From Robbsia betulipollinis (GTDB taxonomy: Bacteria; Pseudomonadota; Gammaproteobacteria; Burkholderiales; Burkholderiaceae): a stretch of 61,309 bases of DNA. The stretch lies in assembly GCF_026624755.1 (NCBI RefSeq), contig NZ_JAPMXC010000004.1, positions 1-61,309 of the forward strand, in the 5' to 3' direction. This document shows, piece after piece, positions 24,835 through 35,051 of the stretch. Both the position numbers and the translations under genes were made by a program. The notes under the pieces were generated by a model. It ran no database searches. It was not told the origin of the DNA and saw only the letters and a program-made list of their open reading frames with translations. The number at the start of each line of letters is the position of its first letter. Position 1 is the stretch's first letter.

Positions 24835-25827
24835 CTAATTTTTTTTGGATGACAAAACGTTCAACGCCAATATCCCCAAAAGGCCCATTGCGAAACATAC
24901 GCCGTCAGCATGCACTCCAAATGTTATCCGACCTTCTAGAAACCAGCCGATCAACACCCATACCACTATCCCACCAGCAAATCTTGCGTCATCAACAAAC
25001 AGACCAAAAAGTTCATTTCGTACCAGGGCAATGGCGCCTAGCTTCGTTGGGCTCGACGATGCTGAAGTTGATTGACTCTGCAATGTAGGAATCTTGGCGC
25101 GCCCGATCACGACCTTCACCAGCAAAAACGCGATCCCCAGAAAAGCGACAATTAACGCCAGCAAGTACACATCAGCGCCCGGCCACTCAACGCCGATGCC
25201 CTCTCCAACCCAAAATGTACCGAAAGCGCTCAGCATGGCGCCCACCGCAAATTTGAGGGAATTTTCCGGCACTCTTGTCAGCGGGCGATGAAGCGCAAGA
25301 CCGAGCACAATCACGGCACCAAGGGCTAGCAACGCACCCAGGCACGCGGGTACCATCAGTTGCGTGCTAGAACCAATTGCAATGACGATAAAGACGACCT
25401 CAATACCCTCCAGCATAACAATCTTGAAGGACGTCATAAAGGCAAGCACATCCACCCTGCATGGTGTGACGGATTCGATCGATCGCAGATTGGCGGTTTC
25501 CTTCTCATACGCCACCGCTTCATTGTGCAATGGCTTCGCTCCCGCAGCGCGCAAAATCGCCTTTCGTAACCAGCGTAGGCCGAACAGCAGCGACAATGTT
25601 CCCACTGTTAATTGCACCCAATCTAGGGGGATACGCGTTAATGACGGGCCTAGTATTGCTACCAAGCATATGAGAACGGCTAGCGCAGCGCTTACGCCCA
25701 ATAGCGCGGAACGCCAACCTCGAACCGTACCAACGGCTAAAACGATTGTCAGGGCTTCAACGCACTCGACGCCCGCGCCCATAAACGATGCGAGCATCGC
25801 AGGTGCTGCAATAGTCCATAAAATCAT
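24835..25827 (-). CDS. Polytopic membrane protein (COG4280-like)
   Basis: A 330-residue integral membrane protein with about nine hydrophobic segments. Two similar halves each carry an acidic motif in a helix: SFMGAGVECVEALTIVLAVG near the N-terminus and SFKIVMLEGIEVVFIVIAIG in the middle. This internal duplication resembles transporters of the LysE/TMEM165-like type, and similar predicted membrane proteins (COG4280) occur near metal and fluoride genes. The substrate is unknown. It lies 8 nt before gpmA, so the two are surely co-transcribed. Confidence 0.7.
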   Translation of the reverse strand: MILWTIAAPAMLASFMGAGVECVEALTIVLAVGTVRGWRSALLGVSAALAVLICLVAILGPSLTRIPLDWVQLTVGTLSLLFGLRWLRKAILRAAGAKPLHNEAVAYEKETANLRSIESVTPCRVDVLAFMTSFKIVMLEGIEVVFIVIAIGSSTQLMVPACLGALLALGAVIVLGLALHRPLTRVPENSLKFAVGAMLSAFGTFWVGEGIGVEWPGADVYLLALIVAFLGIAFLLVKVVIGRAKIPTLQSQSTSASSSPTKLGAIALVRNELFGLFVDDARFAGGIVVWVLIGWFLEGRITFGVHADGVCFAMGLLGILALNVLSSKKN

Positions 25828-25899
25828 GGCTTATCCCTTATCGTTATATGAATGGAGTAAAACGGCACCGAAACGATCACAGTGCTTGAGCGCGCCACA

Positions 25900-27168
25900 T
25901 CAGCCGCGCGGCCGCTCTCGTTGAATACGCATCAGAGCAAACGTGCCCGTTACCATCACTATTGCGGCAAGACCAAAGCCCACGATTGGCGATACGCCCG
26001 TCCACAGCAAACCAAGTACGGAACTAGACAGAAATTTTGTGCAACCATTCACCGTCCCCAGTGCGCCGTAACTGGTCGCGAGCGTGTCTTGCGCCACCAT
26101 ATCCGCGCTCACTGTCGATTCCAGCGCATCTTGTACTGCCACATACAGGCCTGCGATGAGGAAGATTCCAGCGAGTAACGGTATGCTCGCCGACGAGAGG
26201 TAAAAGGCGAGCATCATCAAGACGCCAGTTAATGCGCCCAAAGCGTATCCTCCAACTAGGAGCGCCAGTGCGCCTACGCGGTCGGCACATGCGCCGATGG
26301 GATACGAAGCCACTACCTGGACGATGTTGCGCCCAACATAAAGCAGTCCGGCGATTTGAGCCGCGTGCACTACGCCAAACGAGGGAGTGAGCAATTGAGT
26401 CGCCCCAAGGATCAGCAAGCTATGCGAGAAATCGCCCAGCCCGAATATTCCGACCGCTGCTAAATAGCGCTTAAAGCTCACGGGAAGTCCCCGCAGCGTG
26501 CTGAAAAGGCGCAATCCAGGATTGGGCGAACGTTCAGGATCGTTGACAAGCGTCAGGAATGCCACCACAGCAAGCGCGCCTGGAACAACCGACAGCCATA
26601 GAACTAATCGAAAGGGACCGGACGCGTCATCCCAGTGGAAAGTTTGTGCCCAGCCGAGCACGGACACGCCCAATAATGGACCGAGGACCGCTCCGATGGT
26701 ATCGACCGCGCGGTGAAAGCCCATAGCACGCCCCCGCGTCTGTCGGCTGACGGCCTGAATGACGATTGCATCGCGAAGCGGCCCCCGCAGGCCTTTACCG
26801 AACCAGGATACTAAACGCCCAAGTAACAGTAGCGGCCATCCCGCGGCCAGCGCAATCAGAACCTGCCCGATTGGGGTGAGCGCGTATCCTACTAACACTA
26901 GGCGCTTTCGGTGACCAAGCTTGTCTGCAATATAACCGGAGGCCATCTTTGTGAAGCTTGAGACAGCATCGGCTACGCCTTCAATGAGCCCCAAGGCCGC
27001 CGCAGGAATACCCAAGACTGCTAGAAAACCCGGTAGGATGACCGTCGTTGTTTCGTAGCAAAAGTCACCGAATGCGCTCGTTATTCCTGCACCTGCAACG
27101 GTGCGGTTGAGCCATCCGCTCGGCACCTTTTGAGTATCAACGCTACGCCCGTCTTTCTCATTAGTCAT
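25900..27168 (-). CDS. MFS transporter in the fluoride island
   Basis: A 422-residue, 12-helix permease. Family motifs include ASGYIADKLGHRKRLVLVGY (motif A in the loop between TM2 and TM3) and RLVSWFGKGLRGPLRDAI in TM4-5. The sequence resembles MFS proteins encoded next to ChrB-like genes. The substrate cannot be told. It sits between the membrane protein and an endonuclease/phosphatase-family gene on the same strand, with gaps of 72 and 85 nt. Confidence 0.82.
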   Translation of the reverse strand: MTNEKDGRSVDTQKVPSGWLNRTVAGAGITSAFGDFCYETTTVILPGFLAVLGIPAAALGLIEGVADAVSSFTKMASGYIADKLGHRKRLVLVGYALTPIGQVLIALAAGWPLLLLGRLVSWFGKGLRGPLRDAIVIQAVSRQTRGRAMGFHRAVDTIGAVLGPLLGVSVLGWAQTFHWDDASGPFRLVLWLSVVPGALAVVAFLTLVNDPERSPNPGLRLFSTLRGLPVSFKRYLAAVGIFGLGDFSHSLLILGATQLLTPSFGVVHAAQIAGLLYVGRNIVQVVASYPIGACADRVGALALLVGGYALGALTGVLMMLAFYLSSASIPLLAGIFLIAGLYVAVQDALESTVSADMVAQDTLATSYGALGTVNGCTKFLSSSVLGLLWTGVSPIVGFGLAAIVMVTGTFALMRIQRERPRG

Positions 27169-27253
27169 ACTAAATTCGTCCCAGGAAGCCTGTTTTGGCT
27201 AAATTGACACTGCGGATTAAGCGTGACCGATACGCCGCATAGTCGATCTACCT

Positions 27254-28060
27254 TTACGATAGCTCAAAGCGTGCGAGGACCGGATAGTGGTCCGAGGCAA
27301 GGTCTGTTGCCGCGGTGCGCACAACCTCATAATGACGTGCACTCTTCGCCAGAGAAGCAGATGCGAGCAGGTAGTCGCAGCGCATATTTGCAAACTCGGC
27401 ATTTGGATATCCTTGAGTGGGTACGGTTGCTGTCTTGCGAGCGTCAAGCTGGTTCCCAAGATCGACCCATCCGGCGGCTTCGAGCCTCGCCAATACGGTA
27501 CGGTCCGCACTCACTAAACCATCATCTAGGTAGCGAATACGGTGGTGCGCCGGCAAGACATTGAAACCTTCTGGCTCAGGATCATGCGGTGAGGCAGCGT
27601 TGAAATCTCCGCCGAGCAACGTTAGCTTTTCGGGTGCGACTTGCACTGCCAAATATGCCGCCTCGCGACGGCGCACATCGGGTCCGTTTGGGCAAAGGTG
27701 CGCGCTAAGAAAGGTGATGGGCTCGCTAACGCCTGGAACCGCCACCTTCAGCGTAGCAAGCGCGTGGTGAAAATGACCACTATCTGGCTCAAAGGAAAGT
27801 GGACGAAGCGGCGTGCGGATAAAAATGGCCACGTGCTGACCGGTTCCTGGCGCGACCGCCAAGAACCCACGCAGACCAAGATGCTCTTCCATCGCATACA
27901 GCCACGCGCCTCCGTTAGCGTCAAAGCCCTTCGCCTCCTGCATCAGGAATACATCCGGGTGAATTTGATTTATTAACTCGATTTGCGCTCGGGCACGTAC
28001 GTCGTTGGTACCCTCTCGCCCTGCGAACAAGGTGTTGTAGCTGAGAACGGTAAGTTGCAT
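27254..28060 (-). CDS. Endonuclease/exonuclease/phosphatase (EEP) family protein
   Basis: A 268-residue EEP-superfamily metal-dependent phosphodiesterase or phosphatase. Conserved segments are LTVLSYNTLFAGREG, DVFLMQEAKGF (catalytic Glu), FLSAHLCPNG, TLLGGDFNAAS (metal and base) and LASDHYPVLARF (catalytic His). No signal peptide is seen. Substrate could be DNA, nucleotides or sugar phosphates. It follows the ChrB-like gene by 12 nt. Confidence 0.85.
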   Translation of the reverse strand: MQLTVLSYNTLFAGREGTNDVRARAQIELINQIHPDVFLMQEAKGFDANGGAWLYAMEEHLGLRGFLAVAPGTGQHVAIFIRTPLRPLSFEPDSGHFHHALATLKVAVPGVSEPITFLSAHLCPNGPDVRRREAAYLAVQVAPEKLTLLGGDFNAASPHDPEPEGFNVLPAHHRIRYLDDGLVSADRTVLARLEAAGWVDLGNQLDARKTATVPTQGYPNAEFANMRCDYLLASASLAKSARHYEVVRTAATDLASDHYPVLARFELS

Positions 28061-28072
28061 GTTCGCTCCAGA

Positions 28073-28615
28073 TTAGCGGTTTTCGTCATGTGCTTCGAAA
28101 ACGCGTTGGGCATAGACGTCTAGTAGACCTTCACATGCCGTCAGACGTCGCTGCGCCTCTTCCGCACGGGTGGCACCATAAAAGTCGAGCTTGCGAATCT
28201 TTTCCAGCCAGGTCTGCAGTTTTTTCAGGTCGGCGTCGTTTTCTTCGAGTTCCGCATAGGTGAAGTGATTCGCCGCGGTTTCCTTTGCGATTTCCGCGTC
28301 AAAGTCGTCACATTTGTCGATGAACTCGATGTACTGTTCATCGCGATCGGCCTTGAAGCGACCCAATACCTTATCTTCCTGACTTTGGTCGAGGGCAATC
28401 GTTTCAAGCAGCACCGACTCTCCAGCCATTTCGTGGATTTCGTTTTCCATGATCTTCAAGCGACGCGTGTGATCATCGGTCTTCGGCAGCAGGCACACGC
28501 CGTTTTGCAAGTAAATGCCGCCCATACCCTTGAGCTTTCGCCATAACGCGATTCGCGTTTTTGCGGGCTCGGCGGGGACCTTATAGGTCAGCAATAGCCA
28601 GTTTTGTGTCTTCAT
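28073..28615 (-). CDS. ChrB N-terminal domain protein
   Basis: A protein of about 180 residues from the ATG at 28615 (MKTQNWLLLTYKVPAEPAK). It matches the N-terminal domain of chromate-resistance protein ChrB: WLLLTYKVPAEPAKTRIALW, KLKGMGGIYLQNGVCLLPKT and an acidic helical region. The C-terminal ChrB domain is absent and there is no chrA in the window, so chromate resistance is not supported. It heads the minus-strand arm, divergent from the fluoride riboswitch, and may act as a regulator or stress protein. Confidence 0.78.
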   Translation of the reverse strand: MKTQNWLLLTYKVPAEPAKTRIALWRKLKGMGGIYLQNGVCLLPKTDDHTRRLKIMENEIHEMAGESVLLETIALDQSQEDKVLGRFKADRDEQYIEFIDKCDDFDAEIAKETAANHFTYAELEENDADLKKLQTWLEKIRKLDFYGATRAEEAQRRLTACEGLLDVYAQRVFEAHDENR

Positions 28616-28740
28616 GCGAACAATCATAAAGTAACGATCGTAACAAATAAACTGTAGAGACAAATTGTTTTTTTTGTTCTAATCAAAAAAACTTCCGATT
28701 AATCTGGACGATTTGGGATCCATTCGGTATCGTTTGGTTA

Positions 28741-28799
28741 GGGAGATGGTGTTCCTCCTTTAACCGCAGTCGACATTGTGCTGCTGATGACGCCTACAG
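28741..28799 (+). ncRNA. Fluoride riboswitch (crcB motif) aptamer
   Basis: All conserved parts are visible: GGAGATGGTGTTCCTCC (first hairpin with the GATGG loop), TTTAACCGCA, a variable stem GCAGTCGACATTGTGCTGC, and CTGATGACGCCTACAG. GGTGTT in the loop can pair with the downstream GACGCC to form the pseudoknot that encloses fluoride and its magnesium ions. It precedes CLC-F and CrcB genes, the classic regulon of this riboswitch. Confidence 0.93.
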
Positions 28800-28829
28800 A
28801 AACCTGATCACGGTCAGGGCTGTAGGCGT
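28790..28829 (+). promoter_or_regulatory. Competing hairpin (expression platform) of the fluoride riboswitch
   Basis: ACGCCTACAG (28790-28799), the 3' strand of the aptamer, is perfectly complementary to CTGTAGGCGT (28820-28829); an inner stem CCTGA/TCAGG (28803-28807/28814-28818) extends the hairpin. Aptamer folding would prevent it. No T-run follows, so it may work through Rho or translation rather than intrinsic termination. Confidence 0.75.
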
Positions 28830-28884
28830 TCGCGCACACTCTCTTGCCGTTGGTCAGCCCGAACAATTCGAGCAAATATGACCA

Positions 28885-29490
28885 ATGCCGCGCCTTCCCC
28901 GCCCAGAACAACTCAAGCTTTTGCCGTATATCGGCAAGTGGCTTGTCATCGCCAGTGTCGTCGCTCTTCTCGCCGGCTGCGCCTCTGCGTTTTTCCTCGC
29001 TTCACTCGATCAGGCGACCGATTGGCGTGAAACCCATCATTGGATTATTTGGCTATTGCCTGTGGCAGGGTTTTCCGTAGGGCTTGTGTATCACCTGCTA
29101 GGGAAAACTGTCGATGGCGGCAACAATCTCATCATCGACGAAATCCACGACCCAAAGAATGTCGTGCCATTACGCATGGTTCCGCTGGTGTTGGGCGGAA
29201 CCATTATTTCGCATTTATTTGGCGCAACAGTAGGCCGCGAGGGTACCGCTGTACAGATGGGCGGCGCACTCGCTGATCAGCTCACCCGATTGTTCCGCAT
29301 ACAGCAGGAAGACCGTCGCATCCTATTGATGGCCGGCATCAGCGCTGGCTTCGCGTCGGTGTTTGGAACGCCGTTGGCAGGCACGGTCTTTGGCCTCGAA
29401 GTGCTCACCATCGGGCGCATGCGCTATGACGCGCTGTTCCCCTGCATCGTCGCAGGCATTGTTGCCGACCAAGTGTGCCGTGCTCTGTGA
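28885..29490 (+). pseudogene. CLC-F type fluoride/proton antiporter, N-terminal half only
   Basis: 201 residues; CLC antiporters are about 400. It carries the CLC-F hallmark GGNNLIIDEIHDPKNVVPLR, where chloride-type CLCs have GSGIP, and the GREGT loop. It then ends after GIVADQVCRAL at a TGA, about halfway through the fold. The rest of the gene is not found downstream; the crcB gene starts 54 nt later. It is probably a truncated remnant after a deletion, leaving CrcB as the working exporter. Confidence 0.85.
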
Positions 29491-29544
29491 GCTGCCTCTC
29501 ATGAACACGCCAGTGGCAGGCGTAGCCACGCGCGTCAAGGCGGG

Positions 29545-29940
29545 ATGATGATGTTCGGTGCTTCCACCGTTATCGCCATTAGCGCCGGCGCAACCGTTGG
29601 CGCTCTCACCCGCTATGGCCTAAGTCTGGCGATGAATGCATGGGTACCTAATCTGCCGATGGGAACACTTGCCTCGAATTTAATTGCTGCCTACATCGTC
29701 GGGTTCGCCATCGCTTATTTTGCTGTATCGCCGGGTCTATCTGCGGCATGGCGACTGTTTCTAATTACGGGCTTAGCGGGGGGACTCTCTACTTTTTCAA
29801 CGTTTTCGGCTGAGCTGCTAACGACGCTGCGAGAGGGTCGCCTAGGTTGGTCGGCTCGCCTACTGGCGTTCCACGTCGGTGGTTCATTAGCCATGGCGGC
29901 TCTCGGCATGACTACCGTTTCTTTGGCGCGTCCAACCTGA
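29545..29940 (+). CDS. crcB: CrcB/Fluc fluoride channel
   Basis: A 131-residue, four-helix dual-topology fluoride channel. Conserved elements are GALTRYGL (Arg/Tyr), GTLASNLIAAYIVGF (central Asn) and the STFSTFSAE phenylalanine box with a TGLAGGLSTFSTFS core. The start codon is one of three consecutive ATGs (29545, 29548, 29551) behind AAGGCGGG. It is downstream of the fluoride riboswitch and lowers cytoplasmic fluoride. Confidence 0.95.
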   Translation: MMMFGASTVIAISAGATVGALTRYGLSLAMNAWVPNLPMGTLASNLIAAYIVGFAIAYFAVSPGLSAAWRLFLITGLAGGLSTFSTFSAELLTTLREGRLGWSARLLAFHVGGSLAMAALGMTTVSLARPT

Positions 29941-30082
29941 CGATGGCGCAAAGCCCTTCGGTGACCGTTCGGGCGTCCGTGTCGGCGGAATAAAGTGGTC
30001 GAGGTTTTTGGTTGTTGAAGCTCCAGGACGGGGATGAGGTGTCGAACACCCCGTTTGTTTACGCGATGCAGTCACCCATTAA

Positions 30083-31405
<1,323 letters not shown>

Positions 31406-31624
31406 TCAATTCGCACCATCATTAGAGGTCGCTACAGCTGAGCCGGTTCAAAAATGGCACGTGCATGGAAAATGGGCCAGATCTGATTTTTGATCAAACA
31501 CTTACCTACGCCTGCTCACACATTGGGAGACCCTGAGCGGCAGCATTTCGGGTTGGCACGAATGACGGTTGGGGCATGGGAGTTTCCCAAGGCCCCTATT
31601 TAATACAACGAGTGAGGAGACAGA

Positions 31625-31951
31625 ATGATGAACGCATACCAAGTCACGTTTTTCACTGAACAAAACCGGCGCCACAACCACACGTCCATCGGCGAATGGT
31701 TACTGAAATTCACGAAGGAACATGGGGCTAAAGGCGGCACTTTAGTAAGCGGAGCAGAAGGGTTCGACCACTTGGGGAAATTCCATTCTATTGGTTTTTT
31801 TGAATTAGCCGATCAGCCTATAGCGGTCACAGTCTCGATAGATGAGGAAAACTTCCAGCAACTCGCCGCTGCACTAGCGAACGAAAACGTTGACATCGCC
31901 TACGTCAAAATACCCGTGGAGTTGGGGCGTCTGGGCGCTGGTTGGAAATAG
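31625..31951 (+). CDS. DUF190 (PII-like) protein
   Basis: A 108-residue DUF190 protein with a PII-like ferredoxin fold: YQVTFFTEQNRRHNHTSIGE, HGAKGGTLVSGAEGFDHLGK and AVTVSIDEENFQQLAAAL. DUF190 genes are repeatedly found beside crcB in fluoride-responsive loci. A strong GAGGAG lies 6 nt before the ATG. It may sense a nucleotide or anion to tune the exporter. The 31406-31624 gap has no recognised gene or riboswitch. Confidence 0.85.
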   Translation: MMNAYQVTFFTEQNRRHNHTSIGEWLLKFTKEHGAKGGTLVSGAEGFDHLGKFHSIGFFELADQPIAVTVSIDEENFQQLAAALANENVDIAYVKIPVELGRLGAGWK

Positions 31952-32141
31952 CGATATTGACGCACTCGAAGTATTCGCGCCAGAGAAATCGCGCCTCCCT
32001 CCGGAGCTGCGTCCAGTCGTCGACGAATTTATAAAGCCAGTTGAATGAGCTCTCAAAGCACCATGGGCGCCATTCTCCCGGCATTAAATCTGCGCCATGC
32101 TCACATTTGTCCCTAGTTACCATACTGATGGTGTGACCGCC

Positions 32142-32351
32142 ATGATGCTCGCTCAATGTCCGACCTGTAGAAAACCCATGATTGAACATCAATCGCTATG
32201 CCCTATGTGCCGTTGCCTGGATAATCGCATCGGCTTAGGACTAAAGAGAAATCGCCACGACATTACTAGCAACGTAACACTCTTACTACTGATTGCAACG
32301 GCAACCTTGCTCGTATTGTCTTACTTGCTCGGATTAACAGAGCCGCTGTAA
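32142..32351 (+). CDS. Small zinc-ribbon membrane protein
   Basis: A 69-residue product. The N-terminal CPTCRKPMIEHQSLCPMC holds two CPxC knuckles that could bind zinc, and a C-terminal hydrophobic helix (VTLLLLIATATLLVLSYLLG) should anchor it in the membrane. The frame opens at 32097, but the recognisable part begins at the ATG pair 32142/32145. Function unknown; no clear ribosome site. Confidence 0.5.
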   Translation: MMLAQCPTCRKPMIEHQSLCPMCRCLDNRIGLGLKRNRHDITSNVTLLLLIATATLLVLSYLLGLTEPL

Positions 32352-32403
32352 TTGCCCGCACTACGCTAGTTTGGCGTATCCGCAGGAACTTTCGGACCGT
32401 TCC

Positions 32404-32804
32404 TTATCGAGCGACAGATCGCAGACAGGCTGTAAGTTCACGGCGCAGCGCACCGCGCGATTGAATATACAGAGCTTGGTAGATCGTCTCGTGGCTGACT
32501 CTCATCGATAGGTCCCCAGGGAAGTCGACCTGCAGTCGTTGTGCAATCTGCTCTGGGCTCCAGGCCGTTGACCAGCGCCTGTTCTGACGATGGACGACTC
32601 GCCGCGCCGTCCATGTCACGCTTGGTCCGACAAACTCACACCACATGAGCTGGTAATTTTACCCGCGAGCCGCTCTTGAACATAATCGCGCAATATGGAG
32701 TTGGCAACAAGCTTGCTTATTCTTGGCCGCTTAGCGGCGCGATCGGCATGCCATTGAGCATTGCTGGCACGGTAATCAAAATCGCCACTACTGATGGGGC
32801 GCAT
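32404..32804 (-). pseudogene. IS30-family transposase remnant (frameshifted)
   Basis: Two adjacent frames together encode IS30 pieces: YRASNAQWHADRAAKRPRIS and YVQERLAGKI (32616-32804), then WSPEQIAQRLQVDFPGD and RVSHETIYQALYIQSRGALR (32404-32646). The frames differ, so the gene is broken, and the catalytic C-terminal half is missing. Confidence 0.8.
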
Positions 32805-32829
32805 CGCAACCTCCTAAATCAGAGGTGTT

Positions 32830-33127
32830 GCGACGACCGGTTGAATGCGCCCAATATTCAAGTGACCATTTCCAAGATTTACTGCGTGATTTAGGTGTTA
32901 CGTGCAGTAGGAGTCGGTCCGGAAACGTGTGGGACAATTCAGCGATGGAGAGCTTTTTCTCATCGCTAAAGACCGAACGCACTGCGCGCAAGGTTTATCG
33001 TTCACGCGATGAAGCAAGGTCGGACGTGTTCGATTACATCGAACGTTTCTATAATCCAATGCGCCGACATTCAACGTTGGGCTACGTTAGCCCAGTTGCA
33101 TTTAAAGAGGCGATGCTACAAGCTTAG
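32830..33127 (+). pseudogene. IS3-family OrfB C-terminal remnant
   Basis: Encodes YSSDHFQDLLRDLGVTCSRS, WDNSAMESFFSSLKTER and FYNPMRRHSTLGYVSPVAF, the last catalytic Glu region and tail of IS3 OrfB. It lacks the upstream half and abuts the IS30 remnant. Confidence 0.85.
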
Positions 33128-33174
33128 GATGGTGTCCACGGAATCGGGTACAGCTCATACATACGATAAATATG

Positions 33175-33837
33175 TCAAGGCCCAACCCTGTCCGTCAGCT
33201 CGGCGTCTAAGGCGAGGTCGTGGGCATACTTCAGCACCGACACGATCTTCGGCGCAACTCCCCTATTTGCGCAAACTGCCAACGGGCTGGGATGCGGCAT
33301 GTCCAGGATGGTTAGGCCCGGTAAGCAGCTAGCTAGAAACGTATGTGCATTCTGCGCGCCGCGTCCTGCGAGAACGACCACCCGCAGATCCTTCAAGAGA
33401 ACGAGTAAGCCGGGTAACTCAGCGAGGCCTTCCTGAAAATCTATTTTATTCAGGCCGCGTTTTCGCGCTCCCCGGCTTTCTGGCAACCAGGGAAAGATGT
33501 TCCACATCACCAGCATTTCGCGCTTTACGCCTGCCTCGGCTAAAAACGATCGAAGATTTCGTTGTGTCGCAACCGGGTTATCTTGAGACACAAACCGGGG
33601 GTGCACTGCATACGCCGAAGGGGACTGCAACAGAAGCAGTATTTTTGCGCGGCACCCTCCGTCCATGGGGTCAAAATACGGGACGAGCCCTGTGCGCTTG
33701 GTCAGTTCATGAACGTACGCCGTCAGTTGACGCATGTGTGGCTGGCCCAGGCGCAAGGCGCGTTTTTCGCGCTCCCCGGCCAGCGCTAAAGAGTCGAATA
33801 GGACTTGTGCAGTGTCTACATTAGCGGCCCCCTTCAT
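33175..33837 (-). CDS. Uracil-DNA glycosylase superfamily protein
   Basis: A 220-residue protein of the UDG fold. Recognisable elements are ILLLLQSPSAYAVHPRFVSQ followed by DNPVATQRNLRSF, VMWNIFPWLPE and a C-terminal LDMPHPSPLAV (His-containing motif II-like). These resemble UDG-like proteins with a redesigned active site, so glycosylase activity is not assured. It lies alone between IS debris and the DoxDA gene, on the same strand as the latter. Confidence 0.7.
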   Translation of the reverse strand: MKGAANVDTAQVLFDSLALAGEREKRALRLGQPHMRQLTAYVHELTKRTGLVPYFDPMDGGCRAKILLLLQSPSAYAVHPRFVSQDNPVATQRNLRSFLAEAGVKREMLVMWNIFPWLPESRGARKRGLNKIDFQEGLAELPGLLVLLKDLRVVVLAGRGAQNAHTFLASCLPGLTILDMPHPSPLAVCANRGVAPKIVSVLKYAHDLALDAELTDRVGP

Positions 33838-33877
33838 AAGACGATCCAGTATTGAGCTGTTTGAAAGGGGTAATCCG

Positions 33878-34984
33878 TTAGGATGTCGGTTGACTCAACG
33901 TCGCCGAAAATGTCTTCCCATCAACATCCGTTAGGTTGATGGTATCGCCCGCCGCAATCGAGGTATTCGCATCGCCTTTATTCAGACTAGACAACGAGAG
34001 CGTTGCAGCTGCGCCCATCGGCGCGCGTATGCCGAACGGACCGGGTCCAAACTTGTTATAGTCATAGTCGTTTTGAAAGTTGGACTTCGGCAATTTGGAC
34101 AGCGCCGCTGCATCCCACTGCGCAACGACCATTCCCGCTGTATCCGTCACCGTAGCCTTCACGACATGTACTGGTGCCTCCGGGGTCCCACCATCAAGCG
34201 ACACATGCACCTGCACGCTGCCATCTCGCATCAGCACAGCATTCGAAAGCGTCAAGTGGTGCGTGGTTGGGCTTACTGGGCCGCTATGAAACGGGGTCAC
34301 GACAGAGCCGCGATAGTAGTTGTAAGTGGCAACGTTGAACACCACGACGAGTGCAAATACGGCCAGCGCGATATTGCGGAATTTCAGTTCATTGACCGGC
34401 AAGCTCATGCTGCCGCTCGCCCAGCGAAAGACCCGACTCTCGGCCAAGGCCGGCTTGCGCTTCAGCAAAACATTGTCCACGGAATAAGCGCCACTGCCGC
34501 CTAACAACAGCGTCGCGCCCATTGCGAGATTGCACGCTGCCATCGTCCATTCGTCAATACACGTCGCGCCCTGCCAGCCGAACATCAGCATCAGGATGAC
34601 GGAGAAGCCCATTGACACCAACGCCGCCGCTCGCGTCATCAGACCGGCCATCAGCATTAAGCCAACAACCAATTCAGCTGCGCTGAAGAGCAGCACGCCT
34701 GCATACAGAATGTAGAAGTGATGCAGCATAAAACTGATCAGATGGCCTGTGCCCAGCAAGGCGCCAGGCATCGCCGTTTGAAACTTGTTTGCCATCCAGT
34801 GCGCCGCATCCGGATTCAATTTACTGGGGGCGAAAATGAAACGACGCGAGCCACCGCCATAATAAATAAAGCCTTGGATAAAACGTACCGACAGCATCGC
34901 GATAGCCGCAATGCGCCAAGCCTGATTGACGTTGACGGCAGGCAGGGAAGCGACCCTGCTGAATGGACGATTAACAGTGTTCAT
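33878..34984 (-). CDS. doxDA: Thiosulfate:quinone oxidoreductase, fused DoxD-DoxA
   Basis: A 368-residue fusion. The N-terminal part (about 20-200) is the four-helix DoxD domain: SVRFIQGFIYYGGGSRRFIF, ELVVGLMLMAGLMTRAAAL and WTMAACNLAMGATLLLGGSG. The C-terminal part (about 215-365) is the DoxA domain, anchored by one helix, with KFGPGPFGIRAPMGAAATLS. The enzyme family oxidises thiosulfate to tetrathionate and passes electrons to quinone. GAGG precedes the ATG. It is the last gene of a minus-strand group with periplasmic binding proteins and a DsrE-like protein, pointing to sulfur compound handling. Confidence 0.88.
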   Translation of the reverse strand: MNTVNRPFSRVASLPAVNVNQAWRIAAIAMLSVRFIQGFIYYGGGSRRFIFAPSKLNPDAAHWMANKFQTAMPGALLGTGHLISFMLHHFYILYAGVLLFSAAELVVGLMLMAGLMTRAAALVSMGFSVILMLMFGWQGATCIDEWTMAACNLAMGATLLLGGSGAYSVDNVLLKRKPALAESRVFRWASGSMSLPVNELKFRNIALAVFALVVVFNVATYNYYRGSVVTPFHSGPVSPTTHHLTLSNAVLMRDGSVQVHVSLDGGTPEAPVHVVKATVTDTAGMVVAQWDAAALSKLPKSNFQNDYDYNKFGPGPFGIRAPMGAAATLSLSSLNKGDANTSIAAGDTINLTDVDGKTFSATLSQPTS

Positions 34985-35051
34985 GACAACCTCGAAGAGA
35001 AGATGCGTTGGTGGGCCCCAACCCCGCTATGCGCGCAGGGCTGCTCACGGC

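Noticed and set aside
28073-28615. Chromate resistance operon.
   Set aside because: Only the ChrB N-terminal domain is present; the second ChrB domain and the ChrA transporter are absent.
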